Of a stretch of 64,000 nt of DNA, positions 1-11,166 are shown in pieces. Where the stretch lies: the NCBI GenBank assembly GCA_035578155.1, contig JAPWDM010000046.1, positions 945,412-1,009,411 of the forward strand, read 5' to 3'. Source of the DNA: Brachynemurus nebulosus. Its lineage: Eukaryota; Arthropoda; Insecta; Neuroptera; Myrmeleontidae. Below the pieces are notes generated by a model. That model saw only the letters and a program-made list of their open reading frames with translations, was not told where the DNA came from and ran no database searches. The translations under genes were made by a program, and so were the position numbers. Numbering within the stretch: position 1 is the first letter of the stretch; the number at the start of each line of letters is the position of its first letter.

Positions 1-320
1 ATTATTTTTGACATTTATATTACTTTTTAAAATAATATTTTTGAGTGTTCGTCTTTTTTTTCTGAATTAATTATCGTTTAAATTACTTTGTTGGTGGTTT
101 CTATAGAAATAATTATGAAATATTTATAAAATGAAAATTTAAGAGGCGGCTTTGCGTGTTTTGATTAAATTTTGCGTGTTTTATTGTCAATTTGCGTGTG
201 GAAAGTTACTTTCCACAGGCAAAAAAGTATGCGGGAAGAGTACAGTTGGCAAACAGCCATTTTGCGTACAGAAATATGTGCGCCAAGTTAGTACTTCTCC
301 CGCATGAGTAATAAAAAATG
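1..320. repeat. Truncated copy of a foldback repeat
   Basis: Positions 1-70 match 59281-59350 almost base for base, and 190-320 match the reverse complement of about 59370-59480. Both belong to the foldback repeat at 59185-59685. The copy is cut by the window edge, so its left end and any target duplication cannot be seen. The match was read by eye. Confidence 0.7.
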
Positions 321-591
321 ATTTTAACACACCCCTAAATTTGATGATGTACAATATATTGTATATCAGTAGCGAAGAGGTTAATCATGTTTTGTTTATA
401 AAATATCGTAGTTAAGAAAATCAGAGGAAGTAAACTGGTTTCTAAATTCTTCAGGAGTACCGCGTTGACTTTTCTTACTTGAATAAATTGGTTCTCGGAA
501 CGGTCAATAAGGGTCGGTTATCTGTATCTGTACATAAGGTCGCAACATACGTTTCTGTGTGTATACACTGATGTTCAATGATATTGAAACT
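321..591. other. Unannotated spacer
   Basis: No convincing open frame, terminal repeat or RNA signal is seen in this AT-rich spacer between the foldback fragment and the hAT MITE. Confidence 0.5.
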
Positions 592-599
592 CTCTAGGT

Positions 600-1160
600 C
601 GGTGGTTCCCAATGTGGTCTATATTACACCCCTAGGGGTCGAAAACGACCTGTAAGGAGTCCACGTTACTGAAAAAAATGGGGGTCTATAGCAAGCATAC
701 AGTAAAGTGCTTGGCTAGAATGTAAAATAAAAATGTGAGGCTTTTTTTTCTAATTGCTACCTAGCAACGTAAACCCAATTACATTACATTAATATTTACG
801 TCGAGAGCAAAAAAACGGTCATCGAATGAATTATTGGCGACGTAAAGATTCTCACTCACGCCTCTAGTGGTAAAATTAGAACTAGTATCAAGTAAAAATA
901 TACGTGTACATTTAATTGGAGATATAAAGTCTAGTAATCCGCACCTAATTTGTACATATAAATTTCTATCGACAATTAAGCGTATACAAAATTTTTACTT
1001 GATACAGCTTCTAATTTAAAAAACCAGGAGCGCTCGCGTAATCTTTGCGTCGCCAATATTTCCCAAGATGTTACTGAATTTGTGAATTTGTTAGGAGGTC
1101 TATCTAAAATTGAAAATCATGACAAGGGGTCGATGAGACAAAGAAGTTTGGGAACCACTG
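600..1160. mobile_element. hAT-type MITE (561 bp)
   Basis: The ends are inverted: CGGTGGTTCCCAA at the left and TTGGGAACCACTG at the right, close to the common hAT terminal word CAGTGGTTCCCAA. The flanks are CTCTAGGT (592-599) and CTCTAGAT (1161-1168), an 8-bp target duplication with one mismatch, as expected for hAT. The interior is itself partly palindromic around an ACTAGTATCAAGTAAAAAT / ATTTTTACTTGATAC pair. No transposase is present, so the element is non-autonomous. Confidence 0.8.
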
Positions 1161-1168
1161 CTCTAGAT

Positions 1169-2333
1169 GAAACGTAAAATTATTCACTTTTATGCCAAAT
1201 AATTTTTCATTAACATTTAATTTATTGACCTATCAAATTTAGTATTATTTTTTTAAAAAAAATACGTAAATTACTAAGAATCTCCATAAGTAAGAGCCAT
1301 TCTTAAACCTGCACAGGAATAACTTGCAGTACATGAGAAAAGCACATATGCAGTGTGTACTCACGTACACTTCAGTACAAGAGTACACTCTACTTATATA
1401 TTTACGAAATTTAATTAATATTATTTTTGTCATTTTTTTCTTAAATATTTAAATATTACGTGCACACAGTATCTGCAAATTAGATTATTATTCATAATTT
1501 TGATGTTCTTCGATTTTTATGGGGTAGTATGTATTCATATGCCAATGTCATCCTTCATTTTTTACTATTTTAATAGAAAAAACGTAAATTAAACCTCTGC
1601 AAAATTCGAAGCCAGTTTACTCTGATTATTAAGAGACCTGGAAGTCAGATTTGAAATTACTCAATAAGAAAGGTCAATGAAGCCAGTTTACCTTCGTCCA
1701 AGAAAATATATACTTACTTTTTCTAAATTAGTTATGTGTTAGTATTGCCTTTCCGATCTTAAAACAAAAAAGAAAGATATCCTTTTTAAAAAAGACGTTC
1801 GTATGTAATAATAATACTAATCTAAATTGTAAGCTAAACAAAAAAAGCTTGATTTCAAAAAAATTTTGTAAAAATATTACTATTTTAAGTTATAATGCAA
1901 ACTTATTGTAACTAGGTATTTTTTAAATTTTATAGCTGGTATGTTGTTAATTAACAATAATTAATATAATTGTTAAGTTGCAAAGAAGAAATTGAGTCCC
2001 CACAAAATAGTGAATTGTAATTTTTTTCCCGATATTATAAATTGCAAATAATTTTTCGGATAGTTTATGCTCAAGAATAGGAAATTAAATTGTAACACAA
2101 ATAAAAAAAAAAAAAGCTAATATTAAAAAAACTTATTGTAACTATTTTAGCGAATTTTCAGAATGAAAATTCAGCTATTTAAAATTTTATATCCGGTATG
2201 TTGTTAACTACAAATAATTTTTCCAACAGTTTTTGCTCAAATATAAAAATTATAAAATTTTATAATTGTAATGCTTATCTAATCATAATGAAATTTTTAA
2301 GCTACAAAGGGGAAAATGAATCCAAAGCCACAA

Positions 2334-2338
<5 letters not shown>
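1169..2338. other. AT-rich spacer with a local tandem duplication
   Basis: No gene is recognised. About 1840-2070 and 2075-2300 look like diverged direct copies sharing the words CTTATTGTAACTA and GGTATGTTGTTAA in the same order. The second copy carries an extra stretch of about 30 bp at 2148-2180, a small hairpin starting TAGCGAATTTTC and ending GAAAATTCAGCTA. The same hairpin word recurs at 33027, 45587 and, degenerate, at 48718. Confidence 0.5.

Positions 2339-2412
<74 letters not shown>
2339..2412. repeat. (TA)n microsatellite
   Basis: A pure TA dinucleotide tract of about 74 bp. It directly adjoins the F2 terminal block that starts at 2413, the arrangement seen at the other copies of that block. 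Confidence 0.95.
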
Positions 2413-2414
<2 letters not shown>

Positions 2415-2535
2415 TAACATTTTTTCTTCAGAATCGTGTTTTACGAATCCAAAAACGAATAGCGCCCCCTATTCTCGCCTCGTTCTTATCGTATAGGCTG
2501 TATAAGTCTAATTTTTCCAGTTGAAAAATTTGACT
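2413..2535 (-). repeat. F2 family terminal block
   Basis: Contains the words shared by all copies of this block: an ATCGTGTT(T/C)TACG word, then AGCGCCCCCTATTCTCGCC, then CTGTATAAGTCTAATTTTTCC. Related blocks lie at 6713, 17827, 43148, 43273 and 51085, and each abuts a (TA)n tract on the same side. Only this end of the element is present here. Confidence 0.75.
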
Positions 2536-2547
2536 AATTATCTGTAA

Positions 2548-2805
2548 GGCCGGGCATACACGTTACGGTATACCTATACAGGTAACCTACACAGGCTTTA
2601 CAGCGTATAAACAACTCGAATCAAACCTATGCAGGTGTTGTTTGACTCACATACACGCTCCGGTATCCATACCTGCGCAGGCAGAAAATACTGATTTTCA
2701 ATCCTTTCTCAGGTCTGGTTACCTGTACAGTTTCACTAGCATACACGCTCAGGTTTACCTACGCAGGTTACCTGTACAGGTATACCGTAACGTGTATGCC
2801 GGGCC
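2548..2805. mobile_element. PIF/Harbinger-like MITE with CCTGNNCAGG palindromes
   Basis: The terminal inverted repeats read GGCCGGGCATACACGTTACG at the left and the complement of this at the right (CGTAACGTGTATGCCGGGCC). They are flanked by TAA on both sides (2545-2547 and 2806-2808), a 3-bp duplication typical of PIF/Harbinger. The interior repeats a short palindromic word of the form CCTRYRCAGG about seven times (for example CCTATACAGG, CCTACGCAGG, CCTGTACAGG). No coding capacity is seen. Confidence 0.75.
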
Positions 2806-2808
2806 TAA

Positions 2809-3286
2809 GCATGTTGTTATGATTTACTCTTGGTCTTTTGGTAATCTGTGCAGTATTTAATGGTACTCTTCAAGAAAGTGTTGTAAACACACAACAACAT
2901 AGAAGCAGCCTACATATACAAATTTATCGCTCGTAAGTTGCAATAAGTTGCAATTTACACCGCTACTGATTTAGTCTGTTATAGCTGAGGCCTTTTTATT
3001 TAGCAGTAGCTCGCGCATAATACAGATAGATATATTTGAAAATACATTACAAGTAAGAGACAATAACATCTGAAAAATATCTAGTTTTAAATCATATCCT
3101 TTTTAACAAACAGACTGTTCTTTTTCGTTCCCTCTTTTATTATCTATTATTAGACGTACGTGATAAATTCGTTTTCTGCGGAATGCCAAGTAAGAAAGCC
3201 CAAGCTATACTGTTCGTCCCATCGTTCACATCATTCTTATGTCATTGTTTTTTTAATCAACTCGTGAAATTTAAACAGAAAAAAAT
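2809..3286. other. Unannotated spacer before the THAP fragment
   Basis: AT-rich, without a gene or terminal repeat. The last 40 bases match the leader of the similar THAP fragment at 41251: both read GAAATTTAAA followed by an A-rich run just before the ATG. Confidence 0.4.
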
Positions 3287-3358
3287 ATGAAATGTGTCGT
3301 ACTTAAGTGTAAAAAACAAAAAAATTCTCAAAATAAAGGGATATCTTTCTTAAAATAA
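3287..3358 (+). pseudogene. THAP-domain first-exon fragment
   Basis: Reads MKCVVLKCKKQKNSQNKG then ISFLK and a stop. This has the start of a THAP zinc finger: the first cysteine pair at residues 3 and 8, then the segment before the usual SFHRFP turn. The frame stops at TAA where the first intron or the next half of the finger should come, so it is a solitary exon piece. The sequence before the ATG and the MKCVV start resemble the fragment at 41251, which suggests a dispersed THAP-coding family such as a transposon. No matching second half was found nearby. Confidence 0.5.
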
Positions 3359-3403
3359 ATAAATTTATTTTTAATTGTTGATTGCTACTTAAGTGGAGTG
3401 GCC

Positions 3404-4055
3404 ATGATAGTATAGTATATTTTTTTAGTTTAGAAATGACGTCATTATCATCTCTTCAATTTATGACGCTAGCTGTCCTTTAAAAAAATTATAGGATACT
3501 GATCCTTACAATAGTACATAAATTAAGTTTATTTTCATTTTTTCTTTTTCTCACTCTTTTCAATTGCCAAATTATATAAGATTTCACTTACGGATTTGTG
3601 TATACTGAATGAAAGTTAGAAAAAGATAAGATACCATTAAATTAGGTATTATTAAACAATTTTTACCAATAATTTTTTATTTGACCCATCCATTTCAATT
3701 CATATTTTTATGATACCTTACTGTGGTACGTTACTACGGAGGTATCATAAAAATATGAATTGATGTGGGTGGGTCAAATAAAAAATTATTGGTAAAAATT
3801 ATTTAATAATAACTAATTTAATGGTATGTTATCTTTTTCTAACTTTCATTCAGTATACACAAATCCGTAAGTGAAATCTTATATAATTTGGCAATTGAAA
3901 AGAGTGAGAAAAAGAAAAAATGAAAATAAACTTAATTTATGTACTATTTTAAGGATCAGTATCGTATAATTTTTTTAAAGAACAGCAAGCGTCATAAATT
4001 GAAGAGATGATAATGACGTCACTTCTAAACTAAAAAAATATACTATATATGGTAT
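3404..4055. mobile_element. Foldback element (about 650 bp)
   Basis: A near-complete palindrome. The left arm runs from a TATATTTTTTTAGTTTAGAA-like start at about 3415 to about 3722. The right arm returns from about 3738 to the complementary TTCTAAACTAAAAAAATATA at about 4045. The loop is only about 15 bp around 3730. Arms are highly similar with a few differences, so they diverged after the palindrome formed. No transposase or clear target duplication is visible. Confidence 0.75.
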
Positions 4056-4971
4056 ATATATGCTAGCTGCGCACCATATTACACTAATACATTGGAATGA
4101 TTGTGTTGATATATGACGTGTTTTGGTTGTATGTATCATGATCGCCTGGAAGGGGTAATGGTGCCACGTCACTCGCCGGCGACAGCAAGCACAGTTTAGC
4201 AGACATACTAGTTTCACTCCTTGGTTGTAAACAAGAATTTATGCAACGTACCACGGCTATTTGTCCACATATGCACATCTTGATTCGACATCTGTATTAA
4301 ATTTGAAAAATTCATATTCAGCTGGATTTTCAAAAGCAACAGGCTTGAATATGTTCACCCTGTTCTCTATACTGAGCGTATTTAAATGTGAGGTATCTTA
4401 GAGAAGACAATTAATTACGCACAAGTGATTGTAATCTACTAATATTGTTTCTTAAGTGAAGATTTATATTGAAATCAGACAAAATGATGTAATTAGAAAG
4501 AATTCTACGTAATATTATATTCAAAGAGGAAAACCATAAACATCGAAAGGTTGCAAAATTCTTGTAAATTTTGGAGGTATTGTTAATTTATCTATTTTCA
4601 GGTGTAATATCTTTTGTAACATTTTCAAGTATTTAAACAATAACTACCTACTCAACATTTTTCAAGTAAACTTTTTTAAACTTCTTAAAACCAAGTTTTC
4701 AAGTGGTCTGATGTTAATTTGTCACAGGTAGACGCAGAAATATGGATGTTTCTTACTTTAAAAACGCTCTATTTTACTTTAGGACGTAACTGTTCACAAG
4801 TTTACGTGGAATTACAAACGAAAGGATTGTTTTTTTCTACATGTTGTTCACCTTTTTGTCAAAATTCTATCATAACAGAATTTCAAATTAAATCCACTTT
4901 GGTCACAATTTAATACGTTATCAGATCCGTAATTTTTTACCTAATTTGTCACAGTTTTAACAAAAGTTTGA
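4056..4971. other. Unannotated AT-rich stretch
   Basis: Open frames up to 80 codons exist but lack coding character, known motifs or splice context. Nothing else is recognised. Confidence 0.5.
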
Positions 4972-4980
4972 CACGAAACA

Positions 4981-6120
4981 ACCTCTGTGAACCTGGCACC
5001 CCACTTTTACTAAATAAAATTTTTAAAATATAAACTGATAGTATTGCGTTTGTAGTTGTTTGTAGTAACAACATTTTCGTTTGTAGTTCAACCCATTGCA
5101 GTATAAACAATTTTTAAAAAATGGCTGCACCCCACTTTAAGATAAACAATTTTTTAAAATATTTCCTAATTTAGAATCGTTTGTAGTTGTTTGTAGTAAC
5201 TTTCTTTTCGTTTGTAGTTGAACAGTTTCAAAGTTACAATAAGACTCTTTTGCAACAATTAAATAACGGTTTTTTTGTAATTTATAAAGATATTTGAATT
5301 CCGCTTTTTCGGCCAGTTTCAGAATCGTTTGTAGTTGTTTGCAGTAATTTTCCTTTCGTTTGTAGTTGAACAGTTTCAAAGTTACAACAATAGGTATCTA
5401 TTGCAACAATTAAGTAACGGTTTTCTGTCATTTATAAAGATATTTGAATTCCGCTTTTTCGGCCAGTTTCAGAATCGTTTGATCGAAAATGCGGAATTCA
5501 AATATCTTTATAAATGACAAAAAACCGTTACTTAATTGTTGCAATAGATACTTATTGTTGTAACTTTGAAACTGATCAACTACAAACGAAAGGAAAATTA
5601 TTACAAACAACTACAAACGATTCTGAAACTGACCGAAAAAAGCGTAATTCTAATATCTTTATAAATGACAAAAAACCGTTACTTAACTGTTGCAATAGAT
5701 ACCTATTGTTGTAACTTTGAAATTGTTCAATTACAAACGAAAGGAAAATTACTACAAACAATTGAAAACGATTGTGAAACTGATGGAACAAGTGAATTGC
5801 AAATATCTTTATAAATGACAAAAAAAAACCGTTATTTAATTGTTACAAAATATACCTATGGTAGTAACTTTGAAACTCTTCAACTACAAACGAAAAGAAA
5901 GTTACTACAAACAACTACAAACGATTCTAAATTAGAGAATATTTTAAAAAATTGTTTATCTTAAAGTGGGGTTCAGCCATTTTTTAAAAATTTTTTATAC
6001 TGCAATGGGTTGAACTACAAACGAAAATATTGTTACTACAAACAACTACAAACGCAATACTATCAGTTTATATTTTAAAAATTTTATTTAGTAAAAGTGG
6101 GGTGCCAGCTTCACAGAGGT
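4981..6120. mobile_element. Foldback element with 9-bp target duplication (MULE-like)
   Basis: The outer ends are perfect inverted repeats, ACCTCTGTGAA and TTCACAGAGGT, and are flanked by CACGAAACA on both sides (4972-4980 and 6121-6129). Long terminal inverted repeats plus a 9-bp duplication are the hallmark of Mutator-like elements, so that class is inferred. The arms pair along most of the 1140 bp, with the centre near 5490. Each arm is built from subrepeats of roughly 120-170 bp that contain CGTTTGTAGTTGTTTGTAG. The open frames here are by-products of the subrepeats. Confidence 0.85.
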
Positions 6121-6298
6121 CACGAAACAGTAAAATCTTCTGTTTATCGCTGATGGTGTTTTTGTAACGAATTTCATTATTAGTAGGTATTGGACATTTT
6201 TCGGATCAAACAGCATACGCGTTTTGAGTATGCAAGTATATCACACTTGATGTGATTAATGTGAATAAAAACGAATAGATATTTTGATAAACATACAT

Positions 6299-6556
6299 CG
6301 CACCTTTAATAAAAAAAAGATGTAACTCAAAAATCAAAAATTTGTGGGAATAAAACTTTAAAGTTTTGGATTTTTTTTTAGCAGTCTTTAATTAAAAATT
6401 TACCAGTTGGGCATCTCGCTCACTTTGATTGTGAATTCGAATTTGTGTCCGACTATCGAATTTTACCGATTATTTACATAATTAAAAGGCTATTTATTAG
6501 AAAATCTGCTAACACACAAATTTTGAGTTACATCTTTGTTTTTTATTAAACGTGCG
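6299..6556. mobile_element. Short TIR element (258 bp)
   Basis: The left end CGCACCTTTAATAAAAAAAA and right end pair as inverted repeats that continue through GATGTAACTCAAAA. ACAT lies directly outside both ends (6295-6298, 6557-6560), a candidate 4-bp target duplication. It is non-coding and its superfamily is uncertain. Confidence 0.65.
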
Positions 6557-6811
6557 ACATATATATACAACTCGCCCATATTATCTGTCTACCTGCCTGC
6601 ATATGCAAAACACGATGATGTTTAATCCGAAAAATTTCCGATACCTATTCATTACTTTACGAGATGTGATTCGATACGCCTTGTCATTAGTCGCATTTTT
6701 CCTTGAAAAAAAATAGACTTATACAGCCCATACGATAAGAACAGCGAGAGGCGAAAGTACGGGCGCTATCCATTTTCGGACCCGTAGAACACGATTCTGT
6801 AGAAAAAAATG

Positions 6812-6813
<2 letters not shown>

Positions 6814-6900
<87 letters not shown>
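6814..6900. repeat. (TA)n microsatellite inside F2 copy 1
   Basis: About 87 bp of pure TA lies between the F2 terminal block and the F2 body. The same internal position holds (TA)n in the other copies, so the tract belongs to the element or marks its preferred junction. Confidence 0.95.
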
Positions 6901-6904
<4 letters not shown>

Positions 6905-8071
6905 GTGTGTGTAGGGTCCCCCTGTAGAAGAGCTGAAATTTGGTAAGTGGGGCTCATTCCGATGCACAACAATACTATTAAAGTGGAGTCAAATTTTGGG
7001 CAAATTTTGGATTCGACCCAACCTTTAAGAGGGTGGTGGGGGAGGTAAAACAATAAAACTTTTCCAAACCGGTTGGAAATAATGTTTCGGTCAATTATCT
7101 ACAACATATCCAAAATTCAGCTTCCTAGGATAATTTGGAGGGAGTAGAGGGGGAAAAAGTATTTTGGTTGGATTTAACACGCCCACCGTCCCCCAGAATC
7201 AACGCAGAGAGTTGAAATATGGTGTGTTGATAAAGTTCATACCTAGGTTGTGATTTTTGGAGGTTTTAATATTTTACCCCCACCCCCCTCATTTTTAAGC
7301 TACAATTTCATGCTTTTTTAACGTTTTCGAAGTTTGTACCACTCGCACAGGTCACCCAAATAAACCTAGGGGGCTGAAATTTTGTATTCGGATTGAGTTA
7401 GTATCAAGGGGGTGCCTTTTGGCGGTCTCAACTTTTAACCCTTACCCCCACCATTTTTATACCAAAAAGAACATGATTTTTCTTGTTTTTTCTTGTTCGG
7501 GTCAAAATCTCGCCAAATAAACCTAGAGGGCTGAAATTTTGTGTACAGGTTAAGTTAATAGCCAGCCACTGCTTTTTGGAGGTTTCAACTTTTAACTCTT
7601 ACCCCCACGATTTTTACGCCAATATTTCCTTAATTGTTTTGCTTTTTTTCTAACACGTCTAGAGACTCTCTAAGGAAACCTAGAGGGCTGAAATTTTGTA
7701 CGTGTATTGAGTTAGTATCCAGCTAGTGCCTTTTAGGGATTCCACATTACTTTTCCCTCCACTTTTCACATTTTTATATTGGAATTCAATGGTATTGTAA
7801 CATGTGTTTTAAATGCATTAGTTTTATTCTAATACAAGTAGGCGAATAGTAATTTTAAAAAATTTATAACAAATACAATATACGCTTACTTTTATAACAA
7901 ATGCAATACACAAAATTAAGTAATTTAAAAATGTTATTAAAGCCACTGTTTATTTATAAAGTAGCAATTTTGGATTTTTATTATTTATAAAATAGAAATT
8001 TTGGATTTTTTTGGAAAGAAAAAATATCTTCATAAAGGCCTTCCTGTTTACTCTTTAAATTCCTTTTTTAA

Positions 8072-8547
8072 TTTTTCAATTTCAAATATTATCGAGTGCT
8101 TGTGAAACATTACTGGGAGATCCTGGGTTCGATTCTCGGCCGATCCGGATAATTTTTTCAATCACTTTGTGATTTTTAATTTACATATGTGGTTTTTGGT
8201 CATGTTAACCAAGAAAGTCGAGTGCTTAAAGTTTCAGTTTAGCTGAACGATAAGTGAACATATGAATACTACGTGTGTTTAAAATGCAGACAAAAGTCTG
8301 TCATACGTAGTAGTGTTTCACAAGCACTCGATAATATTTGAAATTGAAAAATTGTAACTGCTTCTCGCATTATAGAGAGTACATACACATAAGTGATTGA
8401 ATGTTGTCTGTATCGGACGCCTGTCGAGCAAAGGACCGGTGGTATAATGGATAGCACACCTGGCTAGTTACCAGGAGATCCTGGGTTCGATTCCCGGCCG
8501 ATCCGGATAATTTTTTCAATCACTTTGTGATTTTTAATTGACATCTT
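8072..8547. mobile_element. tRNA-derived insertion in F2 copy 1
   Basis: This stretch is missing from the other F2 copies, where CCTTTTTTAATATTTAAAAA-type sequence is continuous. It holds two direct copies of a tRNA T-arm plus a shared tail. One is chimeric (about 8112-8200) and one is complete (8433-8545). A 40-bp block around 8079-8115 recurs inverted at 8315-8360. CTTTTTTAAT-like words border both sides, a possible target duplication. A SINE-like or retroposed-tRNA origin is inferred. Confidence 0.55.
8433..8505 (+). tRNA. tRNA-like gene, anticodon AGT (Thr-type)
   Basis: This 73-nt stretch folds as a tRNA. The acceptor strands GGACCGG and CCGATCC pair with one C-A mismatch. The anticodon stem CCTGG/CCAGG encloses the 7-nt loop CTAGTTA, so the anticodon reads AGT. 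The T-stem CTGGG/CCCGG encloses TTCGATT. Box A-like TGGTATAATGGATAGC and box B-like GGTTCGATTCC are present, and a run of six T follows six bases after the discriminator base, a usable Pol III terminator. The anticodon and T arms resemble tRNA-Thr(AGT). The mismatch, the weak D-stem and the position inside a repeat favour a pseudogene or SINE head over a working tRNA. Confidence 0.6.
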
Positions 8548-8868
8548 TTTTTAATATTTAAAAATAAAGCACAAAGGTAATTGGCGGATAAGCATGGGTA
8601 GGAATGCCATCGTACGAATTATGTTGGCTTTTTTCCTGCTAAATGCTATCGGCACAAAATTGAAATTTACAGAGATTCAGCCCTTAAAAACTTATAACCT
8701 TTTTTTAAAGCGCCGATCAACCGGACACTCATCATCAGTTTTGAAGCCACCAAAATGACAAATCGCTTGTAAACTTTCAATTACATTTCGCTTGTAGACA
8801 TTCAATACCGAAAATGAAAGGAAAAATTCGACTCCCGTGATGGGGCCCCGTTGCTCAGGGCGTTTTTT

Positions 8869-9411
8869 TTTCTTTTACAACTAATGTAACAGAATATATG
8901 CTAGATTTTTATTTTATCTTCAGGCGAAATTTTACTCTTAACAGTACAGATACTCTTCTCTCGTTCCAATTGGACGTAACCAATAGAATCATCACCGTAA
9001 GTTTTTCGTGAAGGCTTTAAGAAAACAGTTTTACGCAACTTTAAAACTGTAGAAAACAATAAAAGCATTTTTAATATTTAGAACAAATTGATAAGGATAT
9101 TTTACGTATTAAGTGACGCGGTGTATTTCTTCCATCAATCTAATTTGAGTGCAAAATTAATTACAAACCAAAAAATTCAAAATAAATTACAAAGAAAAAC
9201 AACTTCGCTTGGTCAATTCGAATTGTAAAAATACTGTTTGTCACAGATATAAGATATAACTACGGTAATAATATTTGTTACAAATCATGACGTCATTCTG
9301 AAGTAACACCGCGTTTTTAATCATTTAAAAACTTATAATTTTCAAAACAGAATTTTTTCAATAACTAAAGAATATTTTTATTTGTCACTACTAAAACAAT
9401 ATATTTAAGAA
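8869..9411. other. Unannotated AT-rich stretch
   Basis: No gene, terminal repeat or RNA signal is recognised between F2 copy 1 and the repeat that follows. Confidence 0.5.
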
Positions 9412-9570
9412 CTAGATTTTACCCGCGGCTTCGCTCCCGTGGCTTTTGAAATTATGACATCTAGTTAAATCGTATAAAGTGTACTTTCATCGCGTCACAA
9501 TTGAGAACTATTACTTTTTTCTTGGAAGTTTTCCCACAGAAATAAAATATTTTTCCTGGATAAAAAATAG
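9412..9570 (+). repeat. Dispersed insect repeat (CCCGCGGCTTCGC family)
   Basis: Begins AACTAGATTTTACCCGCGGC and continues with a CCCACAGAAATAAAATATTT phrase. Related sequence, with the usual 3' tail of repeated CAAA before CACTTTCGCATTT, lies at 13240-13386. From memory this word pair marks short repeats common in insect genomes, sometimes linked to LINE/SINE 3' ends. The copy is incomplete. Confidence 0.45.
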
Positions 9571-11166
9571 ACTATAACATTCTTTTTTTATATCATTTTA
9601 AATATATTTTGCCACGGGAATAAGATTTCCCACAGGATTTAGATATTTGCCCGGGGTCGAAAGTAACGTATGTTTATCGTTGTATATTGTTCTTTCTGCT
9701 AACAATATGTTAATCAATTGTCCGTTGTTATAATTTAAATATCAAGGTGACCGACCCCGATCTGGTGGAAATTTCATCTGTATGGAATTTGTTAAGAATA
9801 GTAGATGTGCCAACTGACGATAACTGGATAGTTACCGGTTGTTTATTTCCTTATTGGGATCTGTCCAAAAGGAGGAGCTTCAGAAAAATGGCTGACAAAA
9901 AAGTGCACTAACAATAGTTTTATATATAGTAACAGTGCTATAGGCAGAGTGCGAAGTATATGGTGGGGACAATTAAATCGGTTGCAGCGTGAGTAGTGGA
10001 AAAAACAAGCATTAATACGGGCTCATATATGTTGATAGTATAATAAAAAATACTGAATAAAAATATTTATATTGATTCACTTTGATATGACTTTGATTAT
10101 AAACGCAGTTGCATCTAATATGTCATTCCTTATTTATCTGTCAACAGTATTAACGTCTACACGTCAATCCATAAATACAGAATTAAAAATATTTGATGTA
10201 TTTTAACTCACATAGTCACATGCAATAATGTTTCATAAGGAGTTAAAGTTATTGATGTTTGTCTTATGACTCTACATTCAACTACTAAATGACTTATGCC
10301 AGCATTTCTTAATTCTCGAATTTCCCTGACGTGCTTCACCGGCACCAGCAACTTTTTCCTCTGTATAGTCCGAGGTTGGAAGGAAATACTGTCTTGATAA
10401 TTATGTCATATTAACGTCGAAAATTGTTTAACTACTCTTTTAATATAACTGTTATACTTCATCCAGTATTTTATTATTCAAACTGAACAAATCAAATTGT
10501 TTATTTATAAAAAAAAATTAATTGTAAATAGCAAATATTTGTATTCAGATTTTACGATTTGTTTAAAAATATTTTAAATTTATTTATTTCCACGGTTACC
10601 ATTATTTATATTCGTTAATGAGCCCGGAAAAATGTATATTATAGATGTCGTTGCCATCACGCATCCAGCCTATATTAAGAAAAAGTAATAAATATTAGAA
10701 CTGTTTGTATTTGGGTTGACACAAGTTCGTAGCAAAGGAATTTTGTTGAAGAAGAGAAAATTTGACATCTGTAAAACAGTTAAAATGTGATTAAAATATG
10801 AAAAAAATGCGTGAATGAGTTAGTGAATATTACAATTTAGAAACGTCAAATTTAAATAGCAAAAGTCATAAAATAACTGGAGAACTGTAAATGAAAGGAA
10901 AAATTAAATCAATTGTATGTATTTTCAGATCTACAAAATTCAGCTCATAAATGACATTTGAGCAAATGCACTTTAAGAATAGTCTGATTTTTCAACACCA
11001 GATGTCATACCGTCATTCGACAGATCCCTAGACAGATCCCAATACGATACAAGTAATATTTTGAACAGTAAATAAGTAATTTCATAGTAGTCGTCGGCAG
11101 AAATATTTTTATTATTATTGGTGGTATCTATAGAAATATTTATTAATATTGTAAAATACATTTAAT
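9571..11166. other. Unannotated AT-rich stretch
   Basis: No gene is recognised. A related phrase, GGGATCTGTC, occurs near 9857 and inverted near 11030, which hints at a decayed inverted repeat. Support is weak. Confidence 0.4.

Larger units (their letters stand above)
6713..8868 (+). mobile_element. F2 repeat, copy 1 (longest)
   Basis: The most complete copy of the F2 family. In order it holds the terminal block (6713-6812), a (TA)n tract (6814-6900), a 1.1-kb body beginning GTGTAGGGTCCCCCTG and containing repeated phrases such as CTAGAGGGCTGAAATTTTGT, and the far end GATGGGGCCCCGTTGCTC. Other copies lie at 16262-17945, 38510-39800 and 41299-43392 in reverse orientation. The body has no open frame of useful length. 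This copy also carries an insertion at about 8072-8547 with tRNA-like sequence that the other copies lack. The class of the element is unknown to me. Confidence 0.7.

Noticed and set aside
2198..2413. Open frames encoding long IYIYIY runs (also at 24298, 33030, 34856, 42589, 43080, 51107, 58306, 58767 and others)
   Set aside because: They are translations of (TA)n tracts, open in several frames on both strands, with no conserved flanks or splice context.
5137..5821. Overlapping 60-81 codon frames sharing KNRYLIVA and QLQTK words on both strands
   Set aside because: They come from subrepeats in the arms of the 4981-6120 foldback. The same DNA gives mirror-image frames, and no coding signal is present.
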